Shown: positions 10,685 to 20,214 of the stretch, piece by piece
How the letters are laid out: each line of letters opens with the position of its first letter
How positions within the stretch are numbered: position 1 is the first letter of the stretch
NCBI GenBank assembly: GCA_002786025.1
Contig: NHNW01000001.1
Span: 806,001-870,000 of the forward strand
Source of the DNA: Zasmidium citrigriseum
Taxonomy: Eukaryota > Ascomycota > Dothideomycetes > Mycosphaerellales > Mycosphaerellaceae
Length of the DNA: 64,000 nt
Direction: 5' to 3'
Program-made: the position numbers and the translations under genes
Notes under the pieces: generated by a model
What the model saw: only the letters and a program-made list of their open reading frames with translations
What the model was told of the DNA's origin: nothing
The model's database searches: none

Positions 10685-11790
10685 CTTGCCGACGGGATCC
10701 AATGGATAGCTCTCGATCGCCCCTGCTGCTCCTATGCCGACACACCAGTATTTGCGGTCACCGTTGACGTTCGCACCAGTTGTGGGAAGGCATAATCAAA
10801 CAATGGAGGACAATTGAAGCGGATCGAACTCTGTCGTCTAGTAAAGGGGAGCGGATCTCTTCAAGTAAACATTAGTCAGGTCCATACAGTTTCAGCTATG
10901 TTTCCACGAGTAGCTCGACGACAAAACGAGGCGGGCGCGAGGGAAGGGCAACCCATCCTTTTAAACACTCCACACACGAAACCGCCCAAGCTGCAGAAAC
11001 GGTTGCCGCCACGAAACCGTGCAACTCCCGTTCGGCAGGGGCATGCCTGAGTAAGAGGGCCGAGAAATCTTTGTTGAACCTTGTGCCTGGTCTTTGACGT
11101 CGTGGCGATCTGCAGATCTCGTCGGGTTGCCGTGGCCTTCCGAGTCCTGACAACCCGACGACTTTTGCGATGCTTGCGAACTGGGCGGATGACCTGGTGT
11201 CTGGTGATATCAAGGTAGCTTCTGCTGCCAGTCCCGAGCACACGTGTGTATTGTTCTGCACATAAAGATGCTCCGTACGGCCTCCGAGAGAGATCAACGC
11301 TTCGCTAGCGAAAGCCAGCCCACCTCCACGGAAAGGAGAACCACCGGCCGAAGTGCCTACTACCACTTCGGGATCCGGCGTGACGAGGTTGATGATGACT
11401 TCTGTACGACTTTTGTGAGCAGGCGGACTGCTGACTGATGCCGTATCAATGGCTTGCCGCTGGCTCCAAACGAGAGGCCACCGACCACTGCTGGCGATGC
11501 CACCACACTCCGGCCAATGCGGCTCGCCTTCAATACATCTTCTTGCGGACGAGGTACGCCTGTCGAAGCTGGCGCAGCTTAGGGTATGAGCAAGTTTCAA
11601 TGTTCTTGACTTCCGGATTACGGGCCATTGGGCACATACAAATATCGAGATACGAATAGGAGCTCTACCTGCCTAGGACTGCCACCGCTTCTTTCCAAGG
11701 CTCTTGCCAAACGACTTTCACATGCTCTATGCACTATCAAGGAAGCTCGATACCAAGACGAAGGTCTAGAGCCAATGCTGCAGCTACACA
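10685..11790. other. Intergenic, no supported gene
   Basis: About 1.1 kb lies between the promoter side of the membrane-protein gene and the 3' end of the methyltransferase gene. A long minus-strand open frame at about 10,896-11,600 has no ATG and no recognisable motif and is not called. A possible short 5' exon of the membrane-protein gene may lie at 10,690-10,800. Confidence 0.45.
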
Positions 11791-12618
11791 CTACTTCTGA
11801 GCTACAAGCAAAAGCGTTTCATGATCGAATCCGTCGCCATCCGCGGTTTCTGGGTCAAACCTCTTCATCAGCTCCTCGTACAGCGCATTCCCTTCGGCCT
11901 CGCTCCAGCTAGCTGCTGCCATCATGACCACGGCTTTGCACATGTGAGCCCGAGCTTCTGGAGACATGTCCTTGAACAGGATTCTGATGGTGATTTTGTC
12001 GACTTTGACATGCTCGGCCTTGAAACCGGCGTCTACGAATTGGTTTCGAAACCATTCAATTGTCTTCCAGTCTTTTGGTACGGGACCTGTGAAAGGCGGA
12101 GCGTCTGGGCGGATCTTGTGGATGGCATCGTTTGCGAATGATACCCAGCCATAGCTGACGAACTGTGCAGAAAGTGCGACGCCCCCGGTCTCCGTCGTTC
12201 GAAAGATCTCCTTGGTCACCAGGTCAGGCCGCAGTGTCGTTGGATGCAGCATACTGGTGATCGAGTGACTGAACATCTCATTCGAAAACTCTAAGGCCTC
12301 GGAATCCATAACTTTGGACTTCACACCCTCGAGACCCGGACGCTTCTTGACTTCTTTGATCATCTCCGGTGAGAGATCGGTCGCATAGATGGTAGGTGTC
12401 CCACCAACCTCAGCATTCTTCACCACGAGAGAAGAGCAGACACCATTTCCGCAAGCATTGTCATGGACGATTGAGGCCGATGTGATCGGCATTGGGTTCC
12501 TCGCCAGGAGGGAGCCAGCCATCTGATACCACACTGGACCGAATTCGTCGTAGAAAGGGGCCATGTGATCGAAGTGGGCCCTCAAGGAGAACTTGGCATC
12601 TTCAGGTACGGCTGCCAT
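11791..12618 (-). CDS. Class I SAM-dependent methyltransferase (orphan)
   Basis: This is a single exon of 275 residues, the usual size for a one-domain fungal small-molecule methyltransferase. Motif I is the variant Asp-Asn-Ala-Cys-Gly-Asn-Gly at about residue 53, where the SAM-binding loop usually reads Asp-x-Gly-x-Gly-x-Gly. Motif II follows in Tyr-Ala-Thr-Asp-Leu-Ser-Pro-Glu-Met, whose Asp would hold the SAM ribose. The first 30 residues (His-Phe-Asp-His-Met-Ala-Pro-Phe-Tyr-Asp) resemble the UbiE-like entry helix. Relatives act on secondary metabolites, but no polyketide or peptide synthase lies nearby, so the substrate is unknown. It is divergent from MDM10 across a 565-bp spacer. Confidence 0.8.
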   Translation of the reverse strand: MAAVPEDAKFSLRAHFDHMAPFYDEFGPVWYQMAGSLLARNPMPITSASIVHDNACGNGVCSSLVVKNAEVGGTPTIYATDLSPEMIKEVKKRPGLEGVKSKVMDSEALEFSNEMFSHSITSMLHPTTLRPDLVTKEIFRTTETGGVALSAQFVSYGWVSFANDAIHKIRPDAPPFTGPVPKDWKTIEWFRNQFVDAGFKAEHVKVDKITIRILFKDMSPEARAHMCKAVVMMAAASWSEAEGNALYEELMKRFDPETADGDGFDHETLLLVAQK

Positions 12619-13183
12619 GGTAGAAGATGTGGTCAGACCTTCTCAGCACGACGATGAAGCATCTACAGCTGAGACGAGATGATACTCGGTCGCTGATATA
12701 TGGCTGTCAGCTTGATGCGGATCATTCTCCCCAATCGATATCCAGTGCGCACTCGTACATCAAGGTTGGTTAGACCAAATCGCTACGAGATCTGTCAGCT
12801 CTCGGCTACATATTCAAGAAGTATCCGAGGGCTTGATCACTGTTGCTTCGACATGCTGCCGGTGGTATAGGACTTCGTTCGTCGTTGTAGCAGATCATTG
12901 CTGGACCGGGCTCATGAGCCATGGTATGTCAAGATGCGACACACACGAGTAGGCAACGAATCACATGGAAACATCTTGAGCATTCAGAAGTAGAAATGAC
13001 GAACGGAAAAGGACATCAAAGATTGAATATCGAGTTTAATCAAAATTTGACGTCGTCGCGTAATCAATTCCTTCCAAGCTGTCCCTGAACTTCACCCTCT
13101 GACTTCACCTGCTGCACCCACCATGGCAGCAGCCCACAATGTCCCGCCTGTGAGCCAGCCAAGATGAAAATCCTCGCGACATC
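12619..13183. promoter_or_regulatory. Divergent intergenic region, methyltransferase / MDM10
   Basis: 565 bp separate the two divergent starts. A short upstream ATG at 13162, out of frame with MDM10 and overlapping its start, could act as an upstream open reading frame. I see no other gene or recognisable operator. Confidence 0.4.
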
Positions 13184-14347
13184 ATGCTGGATTTCATGGA
13201 CTATGTCCAAGCCGCCTTCTACCGCACCTCGCGCTGGAACGTCGACAACAGCTATGCCTCCCTGAACACCACCTCGACCAACATCCTCGACTTCCGAATC
13301 CCCTCCGGCATCCGCCTCCACGTATCCTCGCTTTCCGCACCAAACTTCGCGACGAGCTATACTCTGGGCAGTAGAGGGGTTGTCGATGGCTCGCTGAGTT
13401 TCCTGTACACGAGTCTTGGATTGCAGGTCGCGAGTCGGAGTAGCGAGGTCTACTTGAGCGGTCTGGTGAGGGGATACAGGCATTTGCAAGAGCTGAAGAG
13501 GCCGGATGAGAAGTGGGAACATGAGCTCGGCAATGGGCGCAAGGAGGCGCTTTTGTATGGGAGGTTGTATCTGCCGTCGAGCACACTGGAAGCGCTGTAC
13601 CTGAGGAGGATATCGCCTACTCGACTGCTGAGGGTCAATTGCGTCTCCGATGGGAACCTACCAAATGGTGGCACGTTGCTTGCGGTCTTGCAGAACGACT
13701 ACGGCAAGTATAGCACTGAGTACCTCTACTCCACCGATTCGGCACTGCTTGGAGTGAGGGGCCTCTACAACTTTGGCTACGACCCACGGTTTCCGAATTT
13801 CCAACCTGCGTCTCGACATCCAGCTCATCCATGGGATCACCAGAATGGAAGGCTCAGTGCTGGAGCAGAGGCGTACTTCAGTCCACTGAACAAAAGCGGA
13901 GGTATCAGCACTGGCTTGAGGTTCACTACTCTTCCAATCCACACCGGCTTCCCATACACCATGGCTTTGACGATCAACCCGCTGATGGGGAATTTGAGCT
14001 CCACATACGCAGTCAAGGCTGGCTCGAACTTGGCTCTCTGCTCTCGCTTCGACTTCAATGTGTACAGCTACGAAAGTGAAGTGGTGGTGGGCATGGAGCT
14101 GTGGCATCGCAAGCAGCCAGAGCCGGAGGTGATGTGGGCGGCCGAGAAGCTGAAACCTGGCTGGGCAAAGAACGATGCAGATGTCAACGGAGTTTTGAAG
14201 GCTCGGGTGGACAATCATGGCAAGGTCGGCTTGCTGTGGGAGTGTCGTGCGAAGGAGTTGCTTCTGAGTCTAGGAGCTGGAATCGACTTGAAGAAGCGAG
14301 AGAGGATGTTGGGGAGTGTAGGCATCGATATTAGCTATTCGAGTTGA
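13184..14347 (+). CDS. mdm10: Mdm10, ERMES beta-barrel of the mitochondrial outer membrane
   Basis: This is a single exon of 387 residues. The N-terminus (Met-Leu-Asp-Phe-Met-Asp-Tyr-Val ... Thr-Ser-Arg-Trp) and the Leu-Asp-Phe-Arg-Ile-Pro-Ser-Gly-Ile motif at about residue 36 are typical of fungal Mdm10. Next come Ser-Tyr-Thr-Leu-Gly, Leu-Tyr-Gly-Arg-Leu-Tyr-Leu-Pro and a C-terminal run of alternating strands. Mdm10 anchors the ER-mitochondria encounter structure, which links the two organelles for phospholipid exchange, and it also assists TOM complex assembly at the SAM complex. It is slightly shorter than many homologues (400-490), through shorter loops rather than truncation. A second Met at codon 5 is an alternative start. 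Confidence 0.93.
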   Translation: MLDFMDYVQAAFYRTSRWNVDNSYASLNTTSTNILDFRIPSGIRLHVSSLSAPNFATSYTLGSRGVVDGSLSFLYTSLGLQVASRSSEVYLSGLVRGYRHLQELKRPDEKWEHELGNGRKEALLYGRLYLPSSTLEALYLRRISPTRLLRVNCVSDGNLPNGGTLLAVLQNDYGKYSTEYLYSTDSALLGVRGLYNFGYDPRFPNFQPASRHPAHPWDHQNGRLSAGAEAYFSPLNKSGGISTGLRFTTLPIHTGFPYTMALTINPLMGNLSSTYAVKAGSNLALCSRFDFNVYSYESEVVVGMELWHRKQPEPEVMWAAEKLKPGWAKNDADVNGVLKARVDNHGKVGLLWECRAKELLLSLGAGIDLKKRERMLGSVGIDISYSS

Positions 14348-14949
14348 ATGAACCCTACTCAAATCGCTGCCCGACAGTGGCCATCAATCCCGTCAACGAT
14401 CAATCTCCGTCCCTGACGCATTGCTCTTCTGGATCCTTCTCCCGCCCATTTCAAACCCGTCCAGCTGGCACCGCTACTGTGGCTGGCCTTTCGATCCGCC
14501 TGGCACACTGCATGGCAACATGAAACACGCAGCACGCAAGAGCTCCGCTTGTCATGCAATTGACGCATGTCTAGCAGTGGCATACATCCCCATAGTTCAC
14601 CCGTCCATCTCGTCACGTCCCGCATAGCTCCCACTGGTTTTTGACTTGGTCCCAACGTGCAGGATACCCAGCAAGCGGGTCAAGCAAACACGTTCATGCA
14701 CTGACACTGGCCTCGCCCGACGGATAGCTGCATCGCCTGGGCAGCACCGCTCGGTATGTCTCAAATCTGCGGCAGCTACTGGCGTTGGGACAAAGGGCTG
14801 GTGGCTAGCAGGCGCATGCGAACGATTCTGCGAACAGTCGTTCGTGGTATATAGCTTTTTTCCCTGTCGTGTTACCAGTTCGCATATTTTCTGTGATCTT
14901 TGAGTTGCACAGCATCAGCATTCGATAGATACGGCTGCTTTTCGCCACG
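14348..14949. other. Intergenic, no supported gene
   Basis: 602 bp between MDM10 and the next plus-strand gene. It presumably holds the MDM10 3' end and the downstream promoter and leader. I see no conserved frame or RNA gene. Confidence 0.5.
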
Positions 14950-15921
14950 ATGGACGTCGACGTCGCGAATGCCTCTGGCTTCTCAGCTTCTCCTTTCGAC
15001 GGTGATTGGAATCTGTCTTCCGACAATCAGAATGGAGGGTTGGGCGCCATCGAGCAGTTCAACGCGAACTTCGATACGAACAATGGCACCATCGATCCGC
15101 ATCTGACAATGAGCAACCCTTCCACGCCGAAGAACGACTACAACAACGCATACAATGGCCACATCAACGGTCTTGACCAAACGCTCAGCCCAGCACCATC
15201 GTCATACGAATCGTTCCAGCCTCAGTTCGAAGGCATGACTCCGTACTACCAATCTGTTGAGCCGAACCCGAATCCAATCTACCATCCGTCGCCACTGCGA
15301 TACAACCACCGTCGCTCCGTCTCCGAACCGCCAGGCGGCCCAGGAATGCCTCCACCACCACCGCCCATGATTCTTCATCGCGACAACCACTGCCTTGGCC
15401 ATCCTATGCAGACGAAGGCGGTTCCACTCAAGAGCGTGCCAAGAGGAAGCAAGCAACGTCCACACCCATACTCTCGCAAGACAAGAGAAATGCACCGGCC
15501 AGACGTCCGACGAGCACAGACTCAGCCCGTTCGCGCTGCTCCAACAAGTACACCACATCTGATGCCACCACATTACATGCCTCCACAAGCCATCATGCAG
15601 GAGCAGCACGGGGTGACTTCTCGTGTCTGTACTCCAACTCCGGATATGTTCATGTCGCCGCCGAACATCGATCCAGCTTTGACGGGCGTGCCATCTCCGA
15701 TGCAGACGCCACGGATGAAGAGTGATCCGAACAAAACTTTGCTGATTCCGATTGCGGTGGATGAGTTGCGAGCGATGGTGTTTGAGGCGGTGCAGCAGGC
15801 GGTTGCGGGTTCTGAGGCCAGGAAAGAGAATGTTGATGTCGGTAGTGTTGGGACTGAGGATACCAGTGAGGTCAAGAAGGTGGAGGATGAGGGTGAAGTC
15901 ATCGCTGGGATCGATCCGTGA
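14950..15921 (+). CDS. Low-complexity protein, unknown function
   Basis: This is a single exon of 323 residues. The N-terminal 100 residues are Asn/Ser/Asp-rich. Next come Arg-Arg-Ser-Val-Ser-Glu-Pro-Pro (a likely kinase or 14-3-3 type site, about residue 122), a run of seven prolines, and a basic segment at 160-195 (Pro-His-Pro-Tyr-Ser-Arg-Lys-Thr-Arg) that could be a nuclear localisation signal. After a Pro/Met-rich stretch, the only clearly folded-looking part is a short helix at about 270-290 (Val-Asp-Glu-Leu-Arg-Ala-Met-Val-Phe-Glu-Ala-Val-Gln-Gln-Ala). It ends in an acidic tail. The composition suggests a nuclear regulatory or scaffold protein, but I recognise no family. Confidence 0.7.
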   Translation: MDVDVANASGFSASPFDGDWNLSSDNQNGGLGAIEQFNANFDTNNGTIDPHLTMSNPSTPKNDYNNAYNGHINGLDQTLSPAPSSYESFQPQFEGMTPYYQSVEPNPNPIYHPSPLRYNHRRSVSEPPGGPGMPPPPPPMILHRDNHCLGHPMQTKAVPLKSVPRGSKQRPHPYSRKTREMHRPDVRRAQTQPVRAAPTSTPHLMPPHYMPPQAIMQEQHGVTSRVCTPTPDMFMSPPNIDPALTGVPSPMQTPRMKSDPNKTLLIPIAVDELRAMVFEAVQQAVAGSEARKENVDVGSVGTEDTSEVKKVEDEGEVIAGIDP

Positions 15922-16125
15922 GTCTGCTGTCATTGCCGTGCAGAATGCTCGCTGACCAAGTCTAGGTGATGCTCTGGATGGCGTGCTGGAGGCGAGCCTT
16001 GATAACCATTTGCCTTTTTGCAGCGAGAGTATCGATTGGTGTATTGTTTCCTCTGTCGGGTGTGCGTGGAGGGCAGAGTGGAGTGTCGATAACGATCGGA
16101 ATGCAATGAAGCCTGGGCCGCTTCT

Positions 16126-16563
16126 TCACCCATCCTCCTCCTCATCCTTCACCTTCCCCTGATTCCACACCTCCCAAATCTGATCCACAATCATATCCCC
16201 AAAACCCTTTCCCTCCTCAACATCCTCCTCAATCTCTTTCCGTCGCTGCAACTTCCACGACTCCCGTGCGCCACGGCTCTCTTTCTGAAGCTCTGCAACC
16301 ACACTCTGCTGCTCCTGCTCTTGTTCTCGCTTTTGAAACCTCCCAGGCTGTCGACTGACGTGCTGCCAGATCGTCCGTCCACTCGATTCCGCGACGAGAT
16401 AGTTTGCTGAGTAGCCCGTGACGCCTACGAGTCCTAAGGTGTAGATGTCGAGCTTTCGAGGTGGGAGCAGGGCGAGAATTGGGCATGCGACGACGGCGAC
16501 TAATGCGGCGTTGTGGACTGCTTTGGCGTATCTTTCTTGCTGGGATGGAGGAGGTTGCGCCAT
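16126..16563 (-). CDS. Small conserved fungal membrane protein
   Basis: This is 145 residues in one exon. Two short hydrophobic stretches lie at residues 18-34 and 39-56, joined by Pro-Pro-Arg-Lys-Leu-Asp-Ile-Tyr-Thr. A charged, Gln/Glu/Arg-rich probable coiled coil (75-120) follows, then a short amphipathic tail (Asp-Gln-Ile-Trp-Glu-Val-Trp-Asn-Gln). I recall proteins of this layout in many ascomycetes annotated, without good reason, as rhomboid-like; no rhomboid catalytic residues are visible. A mitochondrial or ER location is a guess. It is convergent with the preceding gene, about 200 bp between stops. Confidence 0.65.
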   Translation of the reverse strand: MAQPPPSQQERYAKAVHNAALVAVVACPILALLPPRKLDIYTLGLVGVTGYSANYLVAESSGRTIWQHVSRQPGRFQKREQEQEQQSVVAELQKESRGARESWKLQRRKEIEEDVEEGKGFGDMIVDQIWEVWNQGKVKDEEEDG

Positions 16564-17277
16564 GGTGTTGCGATGCTGTGATGAAGGAGCATGGCTTCGA
16601 GAAAGATTTCATGGAAGCATTGAAGTCTGAGCGTCATTGCGCTTTGGCGGCCGCTAATGAAGCCCATCAATATTTGGTAAGGCCGGAGCTTCGTCCTGTA
16701 ACCAGAACTCTAAGTGCATCTTTCGCTTTTGCAATACATCAAACGCTGCAGATGTCATTGTACTCGATTGCATCAACATGCACCATCTTCATAAAGCTTT
16801 AGAATTTGGATCTCAGTTTCATTCACCTACCGCAAGGCTGGATGGCTCGGTCTTGGCATTCCTTGGCATGATGCTCAAGATGCTGGCAATCGCCAGAAGA
16901 GAACTCTACACGGCAGAGACTTGTTCTTGAGTATGCTCGAATCGAGCGTGATCGTTCTCAGATCTTTCTGATTCAGTCTTGTGCTAAACACATCGAAGGG
17001 CCGCTCACAATGCTTGATCGGGGACGAGCTGCGTTGCAACTCTTGAATTTCAACAAATCGAAGCTCTGAGAACACAGAAAGCTCTCAAATGCATTTTGAA
17101 GACGTGGGAGGGCGTGGGAAAGCGTTGGTTGTGTACAGAACCAGATCTGTCGTCACGAGAACGCTCTGTACTCCTTACATGGTCCATCTCTAATTTGGCC
17201 CCACAGGCAAGCTATCATATTCGTGAAAAGGCTTTTTAGCTCTCCATAATCAGCCAATCAACGGCTGGCAATCGTTG
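16564..17277. other. Intergenic, no supported gene
   Basis: 714 bp upstream of the tRNA gene. Short frames only. It contains the promoter of the minus-strand small membrane protein. Confidence 0.5.
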
Positions 17278-17284
17278 GGCATTG

Positions 17285-17295
17285 TAGCAAAGTGG
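17285..17295 (+). promoter_or_regulatory. Pol III A box of the tRNA gene
   Basis: TAGCAAAGTGG fits the A-box consensus and forms the D-arm region. It lies before both introns. Confidence 0.8.
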
Positions 17296-17378
17296 TTACT
17301 GCGATTGACTCGAATTAAGCTCTTGAGAAGTCTCTTCTCTGGAGTGACAATACGATATCAATTCCCTTCGGGGGCGTA

Positions 17379-17389
17379 GGTTCGAATCC
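17379..17389 (+). promoter_or_regulatory. Pol III B box of the tRNA gene
   Basis: GGTTCGAATCC is a perfect B-box consensus in the T-arm. It ends two bases before the second intron, so that intron does not interrupt the promoter. Confidence 0.9.
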
Positions 17390-17391
17390 TG

Positions 17392-17444
17392 GTATGTGTG
17401 CTCAACAGTACTACCCTATCAAACATCTACTAACGTTCTTCCAG
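17392..17444 (+). other. Spliceosomal-type intron inside the tRNA-Ser gene
   Basis: This 53-nt insertion begins with GTATGT, contains a perfect TACTAAC branch sequence at 17428-17434 and ends with CCAG. Those are the donor, branch and acceptor signals of the mRNA introns in this window, at the same length. It separates position 64 of the T-stem from the last T-stem base and the 3' acceptor strand. Only its removal restores the acceptor stem and T-stem; the unspliced downstream sequence cannot pair with GGCATTG. Whether it is removed by the spliceosome or by the tRNA endonuclease cannot be told from sequence, but the signals point to the spliceosome. Confidence 0.8.
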
Positions 17445-17470
17445 CCAATGTCGTAAAGTTGAAACAACTC

Positions 17471-17477
17471 TTTTTTT
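17471..17477 (+). terminator. Pol III terminator of the tRNA gene
   Basis: A run of seven T starts 17 bases after the discriminator base, on the sense strand. That is the standard Pol III stop signal. No such run lies inside either intron. Confidence 0.8.
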
Positions 17478-18916
17478 GCACTTTTGGACGCTGCCAATTT
17501 TTTTTTTTGGCGACTGCCTTTCTCCTCGCAGGTTACTCGAGGACAACACATCTTTTCAATCGTTGAATGGACAAAAGGTACGTCTATCCTGCACAGGAGG
17601 TATAGAGAGTGGCAAAATATGCCTGGCGATATGTTATTAACGATACAAGGGCTGAGGATTCGACTTTAGTTCCGGTTGAACATTTTTGGCTTTCATGAAG
17701 CTGTAGAAGAATCTGAAAATGATCTTGGTCTAGCTACACCGCGTGTGCTTCCATTCTGGACGAGAGATCTGCTTTGATATCTTGTTTCTTGGCCAAATGC
17801 ACGAGGTGCCTACGTCGATCAAACGACAACGGCCCTTCATTCATTCATATGTCTTGTGACGTGACATGTACTGAAGAGTTAAATTGATTCGTATGTACAC
17901 ATTCTAGAGAATTCTGTTCCTCTGTCATGCGCAAGAAACTCGTACAGAAGCAAAGTCCCGTCTGGACCTTATCTTTCTCACCATGTGTCGAAGTCATCAA
18001 ACGAATTTGAAGCAGAGGTCAATTTTCTGAGGAGGAAACGTGGGATAGATCCACCATTTGGTTGGGGGAGATCGTTCATATTGGATCATGTACTTGCCAA
18101 CTCGATCGAAGGCTTTATCAATCTACGTTCAAGCCTCAGCCTAGTTTCTCTTAGTAACTCGCGACACGGGCATGTTGCAGCCATATGCCTCTGTCATCAT
18201 CGTCCCGCTGTGGGCAGGATACAACAGCCACTTCTGTTGGAAGGTAGGATGTGTATCAGAGCATTCGCAAGGTCTAGGTCGCCTGATACGAGGAAGCCAA
18301 CAATCAGCGTTGCACCGGAGAGCGATGATGGCGATGCCTAGTGAAAGAGTCCAGACCTTCACGTTGGCAGCTTGGAAGGCATCATCCTTGATTTTCGTGG
18401 CTTACCGCTTGCTCTGAACACCGCCTCAGCTTGGCGTTGAACAACCACCTGAAACTGCAACTCAACGTATCAGTTCTCGATCACGAGCACGACCATCCGC
18501 CTACCACGTCATTTGCTCATCGGGACTTGAAACGACTCCTGGACTGCTATGTCCCTATTTCCTCATTGGTGGCTGATACACCGGAGAGCGAAGTGAAGTG
18601 ATCTTGGGCAGCATTCCAGCGCGCATTCCAAAAGCAATGATCGACCCAGTCACCCGGAAAGTGCCATCCTATCCTATGGGCTGGAGATCTCGTCGTGCGA
18701 TCTGATTGCTGACTTGAAGCAGGCATTCCCCAGTCCCGAGAACGCCAAGAACGCCTTGACAGCACACTGTGTGACACCAAGATGCACCCCAGCGTCATCA
18801 AGGATCATCATGTGTGTTACATCTTGTGAGATGGAGGCGAAGGTGCAAGCCACAGGATATAAGGATATCGGGATATCGCAAGTGCCCAGAGTAAAGTTGA
18901 ATGACTCGCATACAAC
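17478..18916. other. Gene-poor stretch with weak coding-like remnants
   Basis: 1.4 kb between the tRNA and the RS-rich gene. A plus-strand frame at about 18,390-18,598, without an ATG, reads as plausible protein (Leu-Asn-Asn-His-Leu-Lys-Leu-Gln-Leu-Asn-Val-Ser). A minus-strand frame at 18,141-18,362 looks like a small secreted protein that has lost its ATG. These may be decayed genes. I see no intact gene. Confidence 0.35.
18141..18362 (-). pseudogene. Possible small secreted Cys-containing protein, start codon lost
   Basis: The frame of 73 codons opens with a signal-peptide-like stretch (Lys-Val-Trp-Thr-Leu-Ser-Leu-Gly-Ile-Ala-Ile-Ile-Ala-Leu). A short mature part follows with five cysteines in total, including Cys-Glu-Cys, and a Lys-Arg near the end. 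The codon where Met would stand is GTG, and no in-frame ATG follows an upstream stop. Either the start has mutated, or an upstream exon exists that I cannot see. Small secreted Cys-rich proteins are common fungal effector-like genes, but no function can be given. Confidence 0.25.
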
Positions 18917-19519
18917 ATGGACCCGAAGATTATCGAGTTGGGGCTGAAGGGGATCTTTTCTGTTGTCGATAGTCAGTGATCATTCAACACCATGTTGATC
19001 GTTTTGAATGCTGACGATATCCAGAGTCGGTAGGAGACAAGATTCTTGACCCAATCTCGCGATTCGGACGATCGAAGAGCTCGAAGAAGCAGCCTAGCAA
19101 GTCACGAAGCGAGAGAGAGCCAACGAGGGAGCCTCGAAGGGAGAGTCGAAGAGAGCCTGAACCAGCGCGAAGAAGCTCTCGAAGAACGGAAAGAAGCCCA
19201 AGGCGAAGTCGAAGCCCTCGAAGAAGTCCCACAGGACGTTACAAGCCTGAGCGAGCGTATGATCGCGACATAGCTCCACCAAGAAGAAGTCCTACCGAGC
19301 GATACAGGCCGCAAAGGGGATGGGATCAAGATCCGATGTACTCGCCAAGAAGATCTCTGGACACTAGAGATAGTCGAACAACGTCCATGTCTGAGCCAAG
19401 GTAATCATGACCGCGCTTTTCGTTTGGATGACAGGCTGACCGGTCGCAGAGGACGTCGACACCGAAACTCATTACCGCCGAGAGAGCCGTCTAGAAGACC
19501 GTCAAGATATCCGAAGTAG
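18917..19519 (+). CDS. Arg/Ser/Pro-rich small protein, three exons
   Basis: Exons are 18917-18971, 19025-19400 and 19450-19519. Introns are 53 nt (GTCAGT donor, GCTGAC branch, CCAG) and 49 nt (GTAATC donor, GCTGAC branch, GCAG), and phases match at both joins. The product is 166 residues. It has a short ordered-looking N-terminus (Met-Asp-Pro-Lys-Ile-Ile-Glu-Leu-Gly-Leu-Lys-Gly-Ile-Phe), then a strongly basic tract dense in Arg-Arg, Ser-Pro and Arg-Ser pairs (Ser-Pro-Arg-Arg-Ser-Arg-Ser-Pro-Arg-Arg), then an Arg/Pro tail. RS-like tracts occur in splicing factors and other SR-kinase targets, but there is no RNA-recognition motif. No family is recognised. It is easily missed because no single frame spans it. 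Confidence 0.65.
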
Positions 19520-20214
19520 CAGATGAGATTGAGCGTCCATTGTCTTTCCACGAAGTCTAGCGGCGGCCTCCGACCTTCGAGTCCTCCGAACGATTGACAA
19601 TTCCGGCATTCGCAGCCTCTTACCTTCGAGGCTCGCCACCGTGTCCCAAAGCATGTGAACGCGATAAGGTCGTCGAACAGCCATTGGGAATCCTTCAGTC
19701 GATGCGGGCTCGTAAGGTTCTCAAGCATGGCATGTTGCTGTCTGGGTGAAGACTCTTTTGCAGGCCTTCAGGTAGCCGGATATAACTCTGTATCCATCAT
19801 GTATTTCCAGAGATTCTGCCTCTGTCAGTGATAGAACCCGCAATCAAGTCCATGACCCTCGTCAGATCTGCCTTGAATTGGATGAGACTCATTCGTACAA
19901 ACGAATTCAGAAACAGACATCGCTTCTCACTGGCACTGCATGGTGTGTGACAGTGCGTTTGGGTAAGGATTGAGTAAGGTAATCTGCCTCGCTGTCTGTT
20001 GCTCGAACGGAGCAGCGGCCCCGGGTAAGAACGAAGCAAAAAGCGGGGCTCGCCGACGCGTTTGATTGGCTGGCGGACCTCTCGACATTCACTTCGCCCT
20101 ACGCCTATCTGAATAATCACGAGCATCCTTCTGCTCCACCTCTTTTCTTGTAATTGTACAGTTCTCTTTCCTCGCAATGTCCTCGCCTCCTCCAGGATAA
20201 GCCACACCGCCGCA
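19520..20214. other. Intergenic, promoter region of cnxABC
   Basis: 695 bp with no supported gene on either strand. The minus-strand open frames here overlap the cnxABC start and read as antisense noise. Confidence 0.5.

Larger units (their letters stand above)
17278..17453 (+). tRNA. tRNA-Ser(CGA) gene with two introns
   Basis: The gene is read as three pieces. Piece 1 is 17278-17314: acceptor strand GGCATTG, D-stem GCA/TGC, anticodon stem ATTGA and loop CTCGAA. Piece 2 is 17357-17391: stem strand TCAAT, long variable arm CCCTTCGGG, and T-arm GTAGG-TTCGAAT-CCTG. Piece 3 is 17445-17453: the last T-stem C, acceptor strand CAATGTC and discriminator G. Joined, the acceptor stem pairs in all seven positions (one G-U), and the T-stem closes with G17376-C17445 plus one G-U. 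The anticodon CGA reads serine UCG. The first intron (17315-17356, 42 nt) sits at the canonical 37/38 position. The second (17392-17444) is described separately. The mature RNA would be 81 nt before CCA addition. Internal A and B boxes are intact and a T7 run follows. Confidence 0.85.

Noticed and set aside
10896..11600. Minus-strand open frame of about 234 codons
   Set aside because: It has no ATG, opens at TTG, reads as random composition and has no splice-joined partner.
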